In this document: piece after piece, positions 1 through 10,988 of the stretch
How the letters are laid out: each line of letters starts with the position of its first letter
How positions within the stretch are numbered: position 1 is the stretch's first letter
NCBI GenBank assembly: GCA_947311845.1
Contig: CAMZMU010000071.1
Location: forward strand, 23,349,236 to 23,413,235
DNA from: Poa pratensis
Lineage: Eukaryota > Streptophyta > Magnoliopsida > Poales > Poaceae
Direction: 5' to 3'
Length of the DNA stretch: 64,000 nt
The notes under the pieces: model-generated
Databases searched by the model: none
What the model was told of the DNA's origin: nothing
What the model saw: only the letters and a program-made list of their open reading frames with translations
Made by a program: the position numbers and the translations under genes

Positions 1-1277
1 ACATAAGTATGTCATTTACAATATTTAGATACTAATATATTTACTCTTTTTATGATCTGATGTTGATTAGTCCCAGGAATAGTGAATTCCTTTCCCTCTA
101 GGACTGGGTCTGCAGCGGTGCCCCTAAGTCGACACCATCGTCAAGGGAATTATCATAGCCAGAGAAGCAGGTGGTGCGAAGGGAGCGGAAGAACAAAGAG
201 ACAGGGCGACTGCCGGGGAGACTTGCCGCCAGCCGCAAGATCTCTTGCCGCCGGCCGCAAGATACAATTACCTACAGTTGCAAAACCCTTTACCGCTGAA
301 AACAACTAAGATACCACCAGCCCAAAGACCACTGTCGCTACCATCCACCAAAACAACTGCAGTTGCACAGACCCTCGACTTCGGCACCAAAGGGGTACGT
401 GGCCACGAGGATAAGTCAGCAACTACAACAAATCGAGCCCACATTGAACTCGCCTCAGCGCCTACTCCATGGATTTAAACTCTATGCTTCAGGAATCCAG
501 GCACCAACGGCCGTAATCGACGCCTCCGTGCACAAAATTGGCGTCGTTCAGGGAGACGGAGGAGGAGGAGCAGCAGAATGGAGAGAGGCAGAGGACAGCG
601 GCGGACGTGAGAACGACAGGGAGTGGTGGACAAACAATAATGCTACGAGATTACGTGGTCGAAATCTCTTTGCCTCCCGTGATTTCTCGGGGGCGTAATT
701 GCATCCCCTAATCTGCACATAATCCCGTAACTTGGATTGTGAAGCATGTGAGATCGATATATGTATATATTGCTTAAAAATTGCTAATGTTCCTTTGCCA
801 TTTTCTACTACAGGTATTAACTAAACAAGACAAAGACTGGGGGATTTGGTGAAAGGGATTCCTAGGAAGGGGATCACTCGAAGCCTTGAGGAGGGGATGA
901 GAGACCGGAGAAAAGAGCTCACCGGAGAAGGATAGACGACGGTGTCGGCTGACGGTGGAATTAGACCCGCTGCAGCGTCCCCCTCTGCGTGGCGGCGGAC
1001 GTGTTAGGGTTGGCTGGCTCTCTGTCTCCAGCATAGAAAGGCGTGTGGGTCTGATCCGGCGAAACCTAGTTGCCGCGCACAGCGGAGCGCTGCGCTCCGC
1101 GCACCCTCCCTCGCGAACTGGGCCGGCCCAATATAGCTTCAGCCGAATTTTCGTCTTTCTGGTCCGTTTTTCCTGTTTCTTTTTCTTTCCGTTTTCTTTT
1201 TTGGCTGTTTGTTTTCCTTTTTCTTTTCGTTTTTATTTTTTGAGCTGTTTATCTTTTATTTCTTATTTTATTTTTTA
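1..1277. other. Unassigned sequence, no supported gene
   Basis: Short open frames occur on both strands (for example about 245-698 plus and 774-1034 minus). None shows a recognisable domain or a splice-supported continuation. The sequence from about 840 to 1130 is GC-rich and resembles leader or LTR-type DNA. It changes to a pyrimidine-rich tract (1135-1277) that ends exactly at a Helitron-like terminus. I see no target duplication or terminal repeat that would define an element here. Confidence 0.4.
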
Positions 1278-1310
1278 CTAGTAAGCATGCCCGTGCGTTG
1301 CACCGGGAGA
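1278..1310 (-). mobile_element. Helitron-like 3' terminus
   Basis: Read on the minus strand, the segment has a GC-rich short hairpin (CCCG...CGGG arms, about 1290-1307), an 8-base spacer and then CTAG, followed by a T. Helitron 3' ends have this layout: a hairpin about ten bases before CTRR, inserted between A and T. The body would extend to higher coordinates, but no 5' TC end was identified. A related, imperfect end lies at 44,051-44,075. Confidence 0.5.
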
Positions 1311-2744
1311 AAAAATAATAAATTTATAATCCACTTGGTTTATCATTTCCTATCACAAAACAAACGTCTTAGTTGTATGCGTAAATTGTTTCTGTTCGAA
1401 GCAACAAAAAGACGCTTGGTTAGCTCTTTTAGTATTTATTCTTATCTGATTATGTCATGAAACTTCCGGAAAATATCACAGATTTTTTTTAACTCAAATT
1501 TATAATTTTCAAAAAATTGCACTTGAGCACAAATATACACGTTCGTGTTTTTTCACAAAAATCTTTTACCCATGCATGTAGTTGGATGTTGCGTTTAAAA
1601 GTTGTTCCCATGTGCCACGGGAAACAAAAAAATTACGTGCCAGCACAATACCAATATTTTTTTTTGAAATGGTTTAAGTCTTCTAAATATCCCAAACTCC
1701 TTCTTTTAATTTTCTGAAAAATAATAAAACAAAAGAATAAAAACAATGTTTTAAAGGGGAATCCAGGCCAGCCTAGGCCATTACGGCCCAGTCCAGCCCA
1801 ACTACCCCAGCCCACCTATGCCCACGCATGCACCTACCTTGTCGTTCACCCTCAAAAATAAAAATAAAAATCTACATGCTCGCTCCTTTCTTCCTCGATC
1901 CCCTTCCTCCCTGCTTTTTCAATTGGGAGAGAGGCGTGGCCGCCACTCTCGCCTGCGAGCACCCCGCTCGATCCCCTTCCTCCCCCTGCTTCTTCCTCCT
2001 CCCACCTCGCTCCCTCTCTCTCTTCAGCGTTCCCCTTGTGCGCCGCGAGGACCGAATCCTCTCCACTCCTCTCGCCCTCCCTCCAGCGACCTACTCGCCC
2101 GACCCAGCTCCCCTCGGGCTCCTCCCGCAACAGTGTTCCTCCCCTTGCGTCGGCCAGCGAGCCCGGCCTCATCGTCGTCCTCTCCGACATCCAGCTCCGG
2201 AATCCAACTCGCCCCGACCCGCCGCTGACATGGAGCTCGTGCACCCAACCCAGCTCCCTTGAGTCCCTTCGGTCCATCCTTCTCTCTCCTCTCATTGACA
2301 GCACCTCTGCCGCCGGCAAAAATCCAGCGATACGGGGCCTCCCCGGACCGACTCGTCGTGTACAGGCCTTCCCTGCCGATGTCCGCATCGATTCCCAACG
2401 AAGGCAAGCCGAACTCCGGTCAAGAACGGTCGCACGCTGCCGCTGGATATGCCGTCGGCTGATCTCCCTGGCCTGGACACCTCTCTTGCCATGACGCCAT
2501 CCTAGAGCAACCGCACAGACGCAACAACCACCCCGCCACAGCCCTTCCCCGTCAAGACCGATGGCTCCCAAGCGAGCCAGTGTCCTCCGTCAGCCCGCCT
2601 TCGTCCAGCGGGAGCGGAGGCGATGGAGGGATTTCTCTGTCTCGTGAGAATCATTAGGAACGAAAGGGTACGATGGCACCATCGTAATATGTGAATTGGT
2701 GGGAGGGTAAAATTGGAAAATAAAATGACGTACCACAAGAAACC
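1311..2744. other. AT-rich then GC-rich intergenic sequence
   Basis: From 1311 to about 1740 the DNA is AT-rich with nothing recognisable. From about 1750 to 2640 it is strongly GC-rich and pyrimidine-biased on the plus strand, and opens on both strands in several overlapping frames (up to 239 codons on the minus strand). Overlapping frames of that kind are expected from base composition alone. No domain, plausible splice pair or codon signature favours one frame. It may be the leader of a lost gene or TE-derived. Confidence 0.35.
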
Positions 2745-2747
2745 TTA

Positions 2748-3156
2748 GAGCATCTCCAACCACGATGGGCTAATTTGGCCCCCAAACTGTCCGCGGACAC
2801 GTCCGGACATGTCCGCGAACAGTGACCCGACCGCCCCTAAAAGTGGTCTCCTCCAACCGTGTCCCCCAAAGCCTTCCCAAATTGTGGGGTCATTTGCGTG
2901 TGATTGGTGGAGAAGGAGAGAGAAGAATCAATGAAGGATAAAAGAAAGGAAAACAAAGAAAAGTGGGCGCGACCGGACGCGTCCGCTCGCCCCCAAACCC
3001 AAGGCAGATATGGGGTGGGTTTGGGGTGTGCCTGACAGCCCAGAGGTATGGGGAGAGTTGGGGACCATGGTTGGGTGCACAATTTTACTCTCTCTCCTGT
3101 CCGGACGACCGTCCGAACGTTTGGGGAGGATTTGGCAACTGTGACTGGAGATGCTC
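2748..3156. mobile_element. PIF/Harbinger-type MITE (409 bp)
   Basis: The ends are perfect inverted repeats, GAGCATCTCC at 2748-2757 and GGAGATGCTC at 3147-3156. They are flanked by direct TTA at 2745-2747 and 3157-3159. A TTA duplication with a GAGCATCTCC-type end is the usual signature of PIF/Harbinger MITEs in grasses. The interior is GC-rich, contains many GTCCG/CGGAC words, and has no convincing transposase reading frame. Confidence 0.8.
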
Positions 3157-3189
3157 TTAATGCCTTTATTAATGCCTTTATTATTAGGT

Positions 3190-3680
3190 ATAGATTTTAG
3201 GTTTTATATTAGAAACCAATGTTTATGTTTTAGGAAAATATTACTTGTCCATGTATAAAAGTCGTTCAAATACCATACATAAATGTTCTTATTGGAAAAA
3301 TCGCTCATATTAATAAAATGTTCACATTGGAAAATCGTTCAAATGATATGATGCTTTTTTTTGAAAAACCTTCAAATAACATAAATGTTCACATAAAAAA
3401 TCATTCAAATAACATAAATGTTCAAATAATATAAATATTCATATTGAAAAAACGTTTAAATAACATAAATGTTCATATTTAAAAAATGTTCAGATAATAT
3501 AAATGTTCATATTTAAAAATCGTTCACATGACATAAATGTTCATATTTAAAATCTTTTAAATGAAATAAATGTTCATATTTAGAAAATCATTAAAATAAG
3601 ATAAATGTCCTTATTTAAAAATTGTTCAAATGACATAAATCATTAAAATAAGATAAATGTCCATATTTCCAAACACTTTT
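3190..3680. repeat. AT-rich degenerate array built on ATAAATGTTCATATT
   Basis: About fifteen imperfect copies of a roughly 30-base unit (ataaatgttcatatt followed by aaaaatcgttcaaatgac) run through the segment. The unit drifts in length and sequence, so this is an old minisatellite-like array. It begins shortly after the Harbinger-type MITE. No coding signal. Confidence 0.7.
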
Positions 3681-3689
3681 GCGGTTGTT

Positions 3690-4209
3690 TCTCCTCTAAT
3701 TTGTATGATTTGAATGAAACTAATCCGTACTAACGCTGTTTTCATCAGAACTACCTTGGTGGCTTGTTTTTGTGCAGAAATTCAATGTTGGTAGAAAATT
3801 ACAGAAAAATAAGAAAAAGGGTTTGTGGCCGAAAAGACCCATGGAGCCAGGAGGGGAGCCGCAGGAGGGCCCCACAGCTCCCACAGGGTCACGACGCCCT
3901 ATGGACTAGTTATTCCCCTCGACCTAAAAACACAGAGGCACTAGACGATTTTATGAGAAAAACTTCCGAGCTCCGTCATCACCAAGAACCCTAGTTTGGA
4001 GGTCAGCAATTCCTGTTCCGGCACCCTGCCGGGACGGGGATTCGACGATATGCGCCCGTAGCCGCGGAAGCGAGCAAGCCGCTCTCTCTGTGCTGATCTG
4101 TGCGCGACAAACGGCAAAGGGTCGGGCAGAGCAGAGGCGACAGCCAACGCGCGACACATAGCGAGAAGAATCCAACGATCCACGACGGGCACGCTGCCAA
4201 GCGGGCTGG
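3690..4209. other. LTR-like leader fragment
   Basis: The run from about 3830 to 4050 has the layout of the internal part of a grass gypsy LTR: a GGGCCCCAC-rich tract, a short CCTAG-type step, then a segment around CCGGCACCCTGCCGGGACGG. That last motif recurs in the second LTR family at 12,097-12,112 and 12,725-12,740. No LTR end or target duplication was found, so this is an unbounded fragment. Confidence 0.35.
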
Positions 4210-4217
4210 ATCCTTAC

Positions 4218-4799
4218 TAGGGATGGCACCCGCAGGGTATGGGTAAGGGTGGAGCCACCCCATACCCTTACCCGTCGCCCTCAATCTTACCCGTCACCCG
4301 TACCCATACCCTTGTGCGGGTACAACTTTTTCCCATACCCTTCACCCGACAGGGTAAAGGTTTACCCGCGGGTAAAAATACCCTCGTTTGCAACACAACA
4401 GGATGAGTAGAAAATGGTCGTAAAAAACATCGTATAATCATGTAATTTTAACCAGCTAGGTATATGTAAGCCTGGTGGGACCAAGAATGTGAAGCGCTCT
4501 ATCCCAATCGTTCATGGCATCATGCAGCGCATGATTGGATTTTTTTAGTACATTAGGTTATTATTGGGAGACCCACTTGTCAGTTGTCATAAGGGTACAT
4601 GGGTACGCGGGTATGGGTTATACGAACCCATACCTATACCCTCTCCACCCGATGGGTACAAGATTTTCTCATTTACATACCCATGGATTTTTTTTTCACC
4701 CAAACCCTTACCCTAATAGGGTTTTTACCCGGAGGGTACGCCCCAATAGGGTTTTTACCCGCAGGGTACGCGGGTAATGGGTACCCATTGCCATCCCTA
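4218..4799. mobile_element. hAT-type MITE (582 bp)
   Basis: The ends are inverted: TAGGGATGGCA at 4218-4228 and its complement closing at 4799. They are flanked by an 8-base near-duplication, ATCCTTAC at 4210-4217 and ATCCTTGT at 4800-4807. The TAGGGATG end and 8-base duplication match hAT elements. Both subterminal regions carry many GGGTA/TACCC words in both orientations, such as GGGTTTTTACCCG twice near 4729-4761, as expected of transposase-binding repeats. No transposase is encoded. Confidence 0.75.
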
Positions 4800-4867
4800 A
4801 TCCTTGTGTCACGCATGCGCCAAGGCCCGGTCGAAGGGGAAGCAGACTTCACGGGCTCATTGCTTGC

Positions 4868-6387
4868 TGATACATGCATTTTATATCATCATTTATACAA
4901 CTTTTAGTATCATATTAGAATGTTATTTGCATTGTTATATCATTATTTTTACATGTTTTAGATGATTTATGAGACTTTCTTACAAAGTCCCTATTTTTGA
5001 TATTTAATTTCTGGGAGGCAGAAAACCTCCTTTTTCTTGTTTTTAATGTTTCAGGAGCTACAGGGATCCAAATAATAAAAGGAAAATTACATAGCCATTT
5101 TTTCATCGAGAGAAAGGCAGAGAGAAGAAGACCGAAGAGAGGAGAGCCACGAGGCCCAAAAGGGGTGGGCCCACGCGGTCAAAACCCTAGGCTGCGTGGG
5201 ACCCACCAAACGGAGCCTCGGGCACTTCCTCGCCTGGGGCTTTTTAACACGCCTTCGTCCTCCCCGAAAAGTTACGCCCTAATTTTTCCAAGTCCATCTG
5301 AGGCCGTGGCGGCGGCGAAACTCCTGATTCCCTCCGAGGGGGGTCAGACCCTGCTGCTCCGGAGCTCCGGAGGAGGGGGAAATCATCGTCATCGTCATCA
5401 CCTCTCCTCCTTGGCGTGGGAGGAGGCCTCTACATCATCACCATCACCAAGACCAGCACCATCTCCATCATCATCTCCGTGATCCACTCTGTTCCCCTCG
5501 TAGTTTGAGAGTTGCTATACCCTAGATACTTGTCTTGTGCTCTTATTCATGTTTGTGATCGAGTACTTGTCATTATTTGGAGGTGAAGTTATATTTTCAG
5601 ATTGTGTTGTACCACTTATGCCACTAAATATCATCATGTTTGCACGTTGTGAGTAGTTCCGTATGTTCCTGAGGGCATAGGATGAATTGGCAATGATTTA
5701 TATATGACATGTGTTGGTATTTTGTCAAGTGTTTATCTTTTATGTGATTCTATGATGGTGTTGTGCGAACGTCGACTGCGCAACACTTTACCTTTATGGG
5801 CTCATAGGAGAACATTGTAGTGTAATGAATTGAGGGAGACTTGGGAGGACACGTAAACCCTTGACCGAGTCATGAAGTTGCATTATGAGGGTATTAGTAT
5901 CGGGGACCTTAGAGTGTAATGCTATGGTGGGACTTTATGTCTTAATGATTCTTTTGCAGTCATTTACTTGGCCACATGATCCATCATAAGGGGTTTAGTT
6001 TATTTATTTAGCTTTACCTAACAATGGCTCCGTCCAAAGAAGATTAAAACTTGACAAGATATTCAACGTGTTGTTTAATAAATCTCTATGCCTAGCAATA
6101 TCCATGCCGCCCTCGGGAACGTTCTCCACATATAAGAAACACATCACTTGACCTTGTCCTCTTGCCACATAGAGGATTGGGCTTTCTCTCTTTGAGAGCT
6201 TTGACTTGCTACTGTTTATTTCCTGCATTGCAACTATACAGCCAAAAATACCAAAAACACTTGCATCTTTCATTGTTTTATTTATCAATCTTGCTAACCA
6301 ATACCTTCAGCTCCTCGAGGGTTCGACAACCTTTTCTAATTGAAAAATACTACAATTGATCTCCTGCACTTGGGAGCCATCAAGACA
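4868..6387 (+). mobile_element. 5' LTR of gypsy element A (about 1.52 kb)
   Basis: It starts TGATACATGC and ends AAGACA, seven bases before a tRNA-Asp primer-binding site. The interior around 5960-6200 matches, in opposite orientation, the LTR of element D (shared blocks near 13,440-13,520 and 19,940-20,020), so A and D belong to related gypsy families. No matching 3' LTR occurs to the right; A is cut off at about 7655. Confidence 0.75.
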
Positions 6388-6393
6388 CTTTTC

Positions 6394-6411
6394 TGGCGCC
6401 GTTGCCGGGGA
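6394..6411 (+). other. Primer-binding site, tRNA-Asp type
   Basis: TGGCGCCGTTGCCGGGGA is complementary to the 3' end of plant tRNA-Asp(GTC). The same site occurs in inverted orientation at 10,961-10,978 and 19,549-19,566, fixing the orientation of the other two tRNA-Asp-primed elements. Confidence 0.9.
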
Positions 6412-6475
6412 GCGTAGCGCTATTGGTAAGAAGTTTGGTAAGGAAACTTGAAAGCTGTTTTATCTCATTGTTACT

Positions 6476-7660
6476 ATGGCATTTATGAATCGTGCCTCGC
6501 TGCATCTTGCTTTATATGAAAGTGCTTATGCCACTGCTCCTAAAGTGGTTGAAACTACTGTGTCTGAGGTACCTAAAGTGGGATTTAAAATTCCGTTGGT
6601 CATGTTAAAAGAGTTATGAAAAATCCATTTACAGGTGATGGAACTAAGTCTGCACGAGAACATATGGAGTTAATTGAAGACATATGTGGTTTATTTAGAC
6701 TTCCTGGTATTTCTGAAGATGAGGTAAAAGGAAAGTTATTATATCCGTCTTTATCTAGTAGTGCTCGTGATTGGTACAGGTCTCTTGATGAAGAGGTTGT
6801 TATTGAATGGAATATCTTGAGGAAGGTTTTTTTTTCTTAAATATTTTACTCCTAAAGAAGCCTATGAGAACCGCTGTTATATATTTAATTTCTGGCCACA
6901 CCTGGGAGAGAGTATTACTCATGCTTGGGGGAGGTTAAAGGAACTCCTTCGCAAGAATCCTTGTCATGATCTTATAAGGAAACTTATATTGATAAATTTT
7001 TATGTGAGGCTACCGTCGAGGCACAAGGAAATTCTGGATAATTCATCTGGTGGAAGTTTTACTAATAATATTGAACAAGAAGCATGGAATTTATTGGAGA
7101 CTATTTCTGAAAATACTAGTAACTGGGATCTTGATAAAGGTAATGAGCCCTATTTTGATTATGGATATTCATGTGTAGAGAACTTCTCTACTTCTTTGTT
7201 ATTTAAAAATCTGAGTGATACTTTTAATCTTGATCCTTATGTTATGATTGAGATAGCTAAAGGTTTTGCTAAGCATATCTGTGTTCCTCAAAGTGGTTTT
7301 GAAGTTTATGTTGAACCTGTTAAACAATCTATTGTTGTTCCTAAAGTCATTAAACAGGTAGAACCATTGTCATCTGTGACAATTGAGGAGTATGTTGAAC
7401 CACTTCCATATCCAAACCAAGTTAAGAAGAATTTACTTATTGTTGTTACTAACAAGAGTAAAAAAAGACGTTCTCAGCCTTATGAGCAGATGGAAGTCAA
7501 CAGTCAAATTTCAATTATCAAACAATTAAATGAAGAAGACCCCGTTGATGTTTATTTATGTGAAGATGCTACTAAGGTCATCAAAGGTAATTCGGCTAAA
7601 GTTGGTAAACCTGTTATATCATGCTCTATTGGGACTTCAAGTTATCATGGTGATGGTCCC
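6476..7660 (+). pseudogene. Gypsy gag fragment of element A, broken
   Basis: This is the retrotransposon capsid-type gag: the retrotrans_gag block lies at about 6616-7130, with the recognisable stretches DWYRSLDEEVV and ENRCYIFNFWPH, and is followed by a linker rich in VEP and KQ. The frame is broken at about 6598 and again in a T-run at about 6830-6839, so the pieces 6616-6840 and 6989-7669 cannot be one protein. The last recognisable residues are KPVISCSIGTSSYHG. In relatives of this family, as I recall them, the retropepsin active site follows immediately, but here it is replaced by unrelated DNA at about 7655. A capsid and part-protease remnant, not functional. Confidence 0.75.
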
Positions 7661-7669
7661 GAAGAGTAA

Positions 7670-9380
7670 GGCTTTGATACCTGTAAAAATAAACGGGATT
7701 AGGTTGAGACTCCAAGTGCAGAGTGTATAGTAAGTGGAAGACAGTTTTCCCCACGAGGGGTGACTCGAGGGTTTAATATCGAACTCTCGGGGAATCTGAA
7801 GTGGTAGATTTATCTTCTTATCCTTCTTTTGGTTACCTACAAAACAAGGTTAGATGTTTTGGTCCTCAACCTCACCTGTGGTTGTCAAGCACAAGGTGTA
7901 AGAATGATATCAGGATAGTTATGCAATGCAAACAAGAAATAAATATGCAATGATGGTGGATGCAATGATAAATGATATTTTTGGGTTTTTGAATGATGTA
8001 TGCAAGATGAAAAGTATTTTTGTATTTTCGGATTTAATGATGGCTGAAAATAGAAAAGTGGTATATGGTGTTGGAAAGGTGTTTCTTATGATTAAAAATG
8101 GACTGGGGTTCATGGTTTCACAAATGCACTCTCTCTTTATAAAGTGGTAGACAATGGAACACACAAAGTTAACATATGAGATTGCAACACAGGGTTTGAT
8201 AACAAGTTACTTAGATATATGGGCATCACGCCCTAACATAGAGATCTTTTGGTTATTAACCTCTCTTATACTCCACCAAGATGCGAACTAAATCATAACA
8301 CCTCAGTAATTAAGATAACTCAGAGTATAGCATTAAGTATCATGACATGAAGTGAAAATAAGAACATGCTAGATCTAGTCATGGAGTAGTGGCAATGGTC
8401 ACGCCCACATCCCCGGTAGCATGGTATTTTAGTTTATCCCTAGTGAGGTAACAAAGTAAGGTAAAGATACCAAAGTGGATCACAGAACTTTCTCTCACGT
8501 TCACTGCACTAGCCACCCCCCGTTACTCCAACTAATGCACACGTTCCCCACACACGCTCTCATAAACATGCTTGATCAAAACAAGTAGACAAGAACAGGG
8601 TACATAATATGCATCTATACTCATAACTGAAACAAACATTGCAATCTCAAACATATATTAACTCATAAAGATCCACCACAAAGGTATTACAACGGTGACC
8701 GTAATCATGTTCAGCAGCTCATACGGTGCTAATTAGTGAAGCTCAAGAGAGGAGAGATACATAAGTTACTTCCACAAACCCATAGTCCAGAGGTGGACTA
8801 CTCCCTCTTCATCATGGAGACGGTGGAGAAGTCGATGGAGAAGATGGAGACCACGCCGGCAGCGCCCCGCCGGAGTTTTCCCCCTCCAATCTGCAGCTCC
8901 TGATCTCCGTTTCGGTGTTTCTGTGTTTGTGCGGCGCTCCTTCCAGAGAACATCGGGGGACCTTTTTTATAGGCGTTTTTAGGTCAAGACAATGTCGGTG
9001 GAGCAAAGATCGACGGCAACGGAGCCACGAGGGCCAAACGGGTGGGCCCCACGCGGCCACAGTACCTGGCCGCGTGGGCCACCCCCGTTTGGGCCTCGGG
9101 CCTCCGCTTGTTCGCTTCCTTCGCCCACAGGTCTTCTTCCTTCCAAATATTGACGCCCGTAAATTTCCAGGTGATTTCGTTGACGTTTGGGTCTCTAAAA
9201 CATTAAAATAAGAAAACGGGGTTTTCTGCCTGTGTAGGGTTAATTCCATAAAAATAGGAAATAAATGAATATTCCCAAAAAATCTTTATAAAACATTGAT
9301 ATAACCCTTATATGATGCAAATATGATTGGAATATAAGCAATTAAAGTGCAAAGTTCATGTATGCATTTTACATGCATCA
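7670..9380 (-). mobile_element. 3' LTR of composite element B
   Basis: Read on the minus strand the LTR begins TGATGCATGTAAAATGCATA at 9380, directly after a polypurine tract, and resembles the LTR of element D over its first 120 bases. Its other boundary is not crisp and lies near 7665-7675, where it abuts the end of element A's gag. The element that supplies the 5' LTR at 10,989-12,585 is a different family, so this LTR has no partner in the expected place. Confidence 0.6.
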
Positions 9381-9396
9381 ACATCCCCAAGCTTAA
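9381..9396 (-). other. Polypurine tract of element B
   Basis: The minus-strand sequence AAGCTTGGGGATGT directly precedes the LTR start. The same tract occurs beside the D 3' LTR at 14,632-14,647. It primes plus-strand DNA synthesis and fixes the 3' end of the element. Confidence 0.7.
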
Positions 9397-9934
9397 TACA
9401 TGCTCGTCCTCGAGTATGAAGATGATAAAACTAACATGGACTTTGCAATTTAATACTTAACAATGAATATCAAAGATGATTACTATTGCTACATATAGTC
9501 AAATGATTCATTCTTCAAAGGACAGTCCGCATGAGGCATAATCTGTCTAAAACAGAACAGTCCGCAAAGACAAAAAAAATTCGAGGCACTTACAACGCTC
9601 AGATCAAAAAACTTTGAACTAATGAAAGATTCAGACATTCATAAAGATTACGCACAAATTTTTTCAGATTTTATTAACAATCTGGTGATTTTAGGAATTT
9701 CGTACAGTGAACAGCAAAAATCAGTTTCTGCGCAGTAATCAAAATTAAGCATCACCTCAACACTAGAGGCTACTCTTGGCACAACAATGCAAGAAAATAA
9801 AGATACAAAGGAGTTGCTACAGAAGTAAACAACCTCCTTGACTCAATAAAACAAAAATTGCAGAAATAAAAATAATGGGTTGCCTCCCATAAGCGATTTT
9901 CTTTAACGCCTTTTAGCTACGCACAAAGCATGCA

Positions 9935-10666
9935 TCAAGTATCACCAAGTGTAGAAACATCCACAATCTTACGCTTACCTCTCTTACGTTTACTCTTATC
10001 TTTAGGAAATATTTGGTTACACATAGGTGAGGAGGCGAAATTCATAACTCCTTGGCCCATGTCTATTGTTGCTCCAAAGCGTTTCAGCAGAGATCTCCCA
10101 GGCGTAATTTGTCCTGTTCCTGCACATTCAATGACAACATAATCAATAGATACTGTTATCCCCATGAGTTTTGTAAATACCCCTTCGGCTACTCCTTTTG
10201 GTATTTTAATGGTATTATCAGCCAGAGTTATCGAATTTTCACTTTTGGAAAGCTCCCAAAGGTTTAAGGAATCATAAATTTCCCTAGGCATTAAACAAAA
10301 TTCAGACATGATATCACAGCGAGCATGGAAGGTTTCACCATTGATAACAACTTTCACAGATGAAATCCATCCTGATGGTTCAAAGTTTATTGGCTCATTA
10401 TCATAGTGTTCACGAATCTGATTATACCCTTCCTTTAGACCAGATATATTTGTTTCAAGAGTATTTAATCTATCATTTATGCTTGTGAGAACTGAATCAA
10501 TTTTACTAATTGGAGGGCTAGAGATTGTAATCAATTTTTTAATAGCATTAAAAGCTTGATCCCCATCATGACGAAGGAAATCTCCTCCTACCACAGCATC
10601 TAAAGCATATCTGTAGCAAAGGACAAGGCCAAAATAAAAGCTACTGAGGAGCAAGCTTAAAGTCAT
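9935..10666 (-). CDS. Retropepsin-like ORF of element B (243 aa)
   Basis: The frame runs from 10,666 to 9,935 on the minus strand. Residues about 120-220 have the layout of the retropepsin-like domain of Triticeae gypsy elements: a stretch ending LMPREIYDSLNL, then LADNTIKIPKGVAEGV, then RSLLKRFGATIDMGQG. The expected catalytic D-[ST]-G is replaced by the sequence around ARCDIMSEFC, so proteolysis is doubtful. The N-terminal part contains a probable coiled coil (SINDRLNTLETNISGLKEG) of the sort found in gag linkers. The C-terminus is basic (KSKRKRGKRK). There is no reverse transcriptase or integrase between the PBS and PPT, so B is non-autonomous. This could also be the remnant of a once larger gag-pro. 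Confidence 0.55.
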   Translation of the reverse strand: MTLSLLLSSFYFGLVLCYRYALDAVVGGDFLRHDGDQAFNAIKKLITISSPPISKIDSVLTSINDRLNTLETNISGLKEGYNQIREHYDNEPINFEPSGWISSVKVVINGETFHARCDIMSEFCLMPREIYDSLNLWELSKSENSITLADNTIKIPKGVAEGVFTKLMGITVSIDYVVIECAGTGQITPGRSLLKRFGATIDMGQGVMNFASSPMCNQIFPKDKSKRKRGKRKIVDVSTLGDT

Positions 10667-10960
10667 TTTAGGTTCAGTTTTAGCATATGACTCAATATTC
10701 TAGACCAAGCATCTTTAAAACTCTCCTCACTCCCTTGCTTGAAAGTGAAAATCTCTTCTTCAGGTGATATTACTACAGGAACAGGGCTAGACATGATAAC
10801 TAACAGAAAACAAAAATAAAAATAAACTAAATGCAAGTAACTAATTTTTTGTGTTTTTGATAATTGAAAGCAAACAAGACAAAATAAAATAAACTAAGCA
10901 AGACAAAAACAAAGTAAAGAGATTGGAAGCGTGAAACTCCCCTTGCAGAAGACTGCTGTC

Positions 10961-10978
10961 TCCCCGGCAACGGCGCCA
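10961..10978 (-). other. Primer-binding site, tRNA-Asp type
   Basis: This is the complement of TGGCGCCGTTGCCGGGGA, located 10 bases from the end of the second-family LTR. It marks the 5' side of a minus-strand element. Confidence 0.88.
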
Positions 10979-10988
10979 GAAAAAAGGT

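Noticed and set aside
1852..2571. 239-codon minus-strand frame
   Set aside because: Overlaps open frames on the other strand in GC-rich leader-like DNA, no domain, no splice partner.
3190..3680. Considered a CRISPR-like or satellite array
   Set aside because: Units vary in length and sequence with no conserved repeat and spacer pattern, and the context is plant nuclear DNA.
4210..4807. Considered an active hAT transposon
   Set aside because: The interior lacks any transposase frame and the flanking 8-base duplication has diverged at two positions.
5108..5482. Possible signal or coding frame in the GC-rich part of element A's LTR
   Set aside because: Position and composition match the usual internal LTR leader; no motif.
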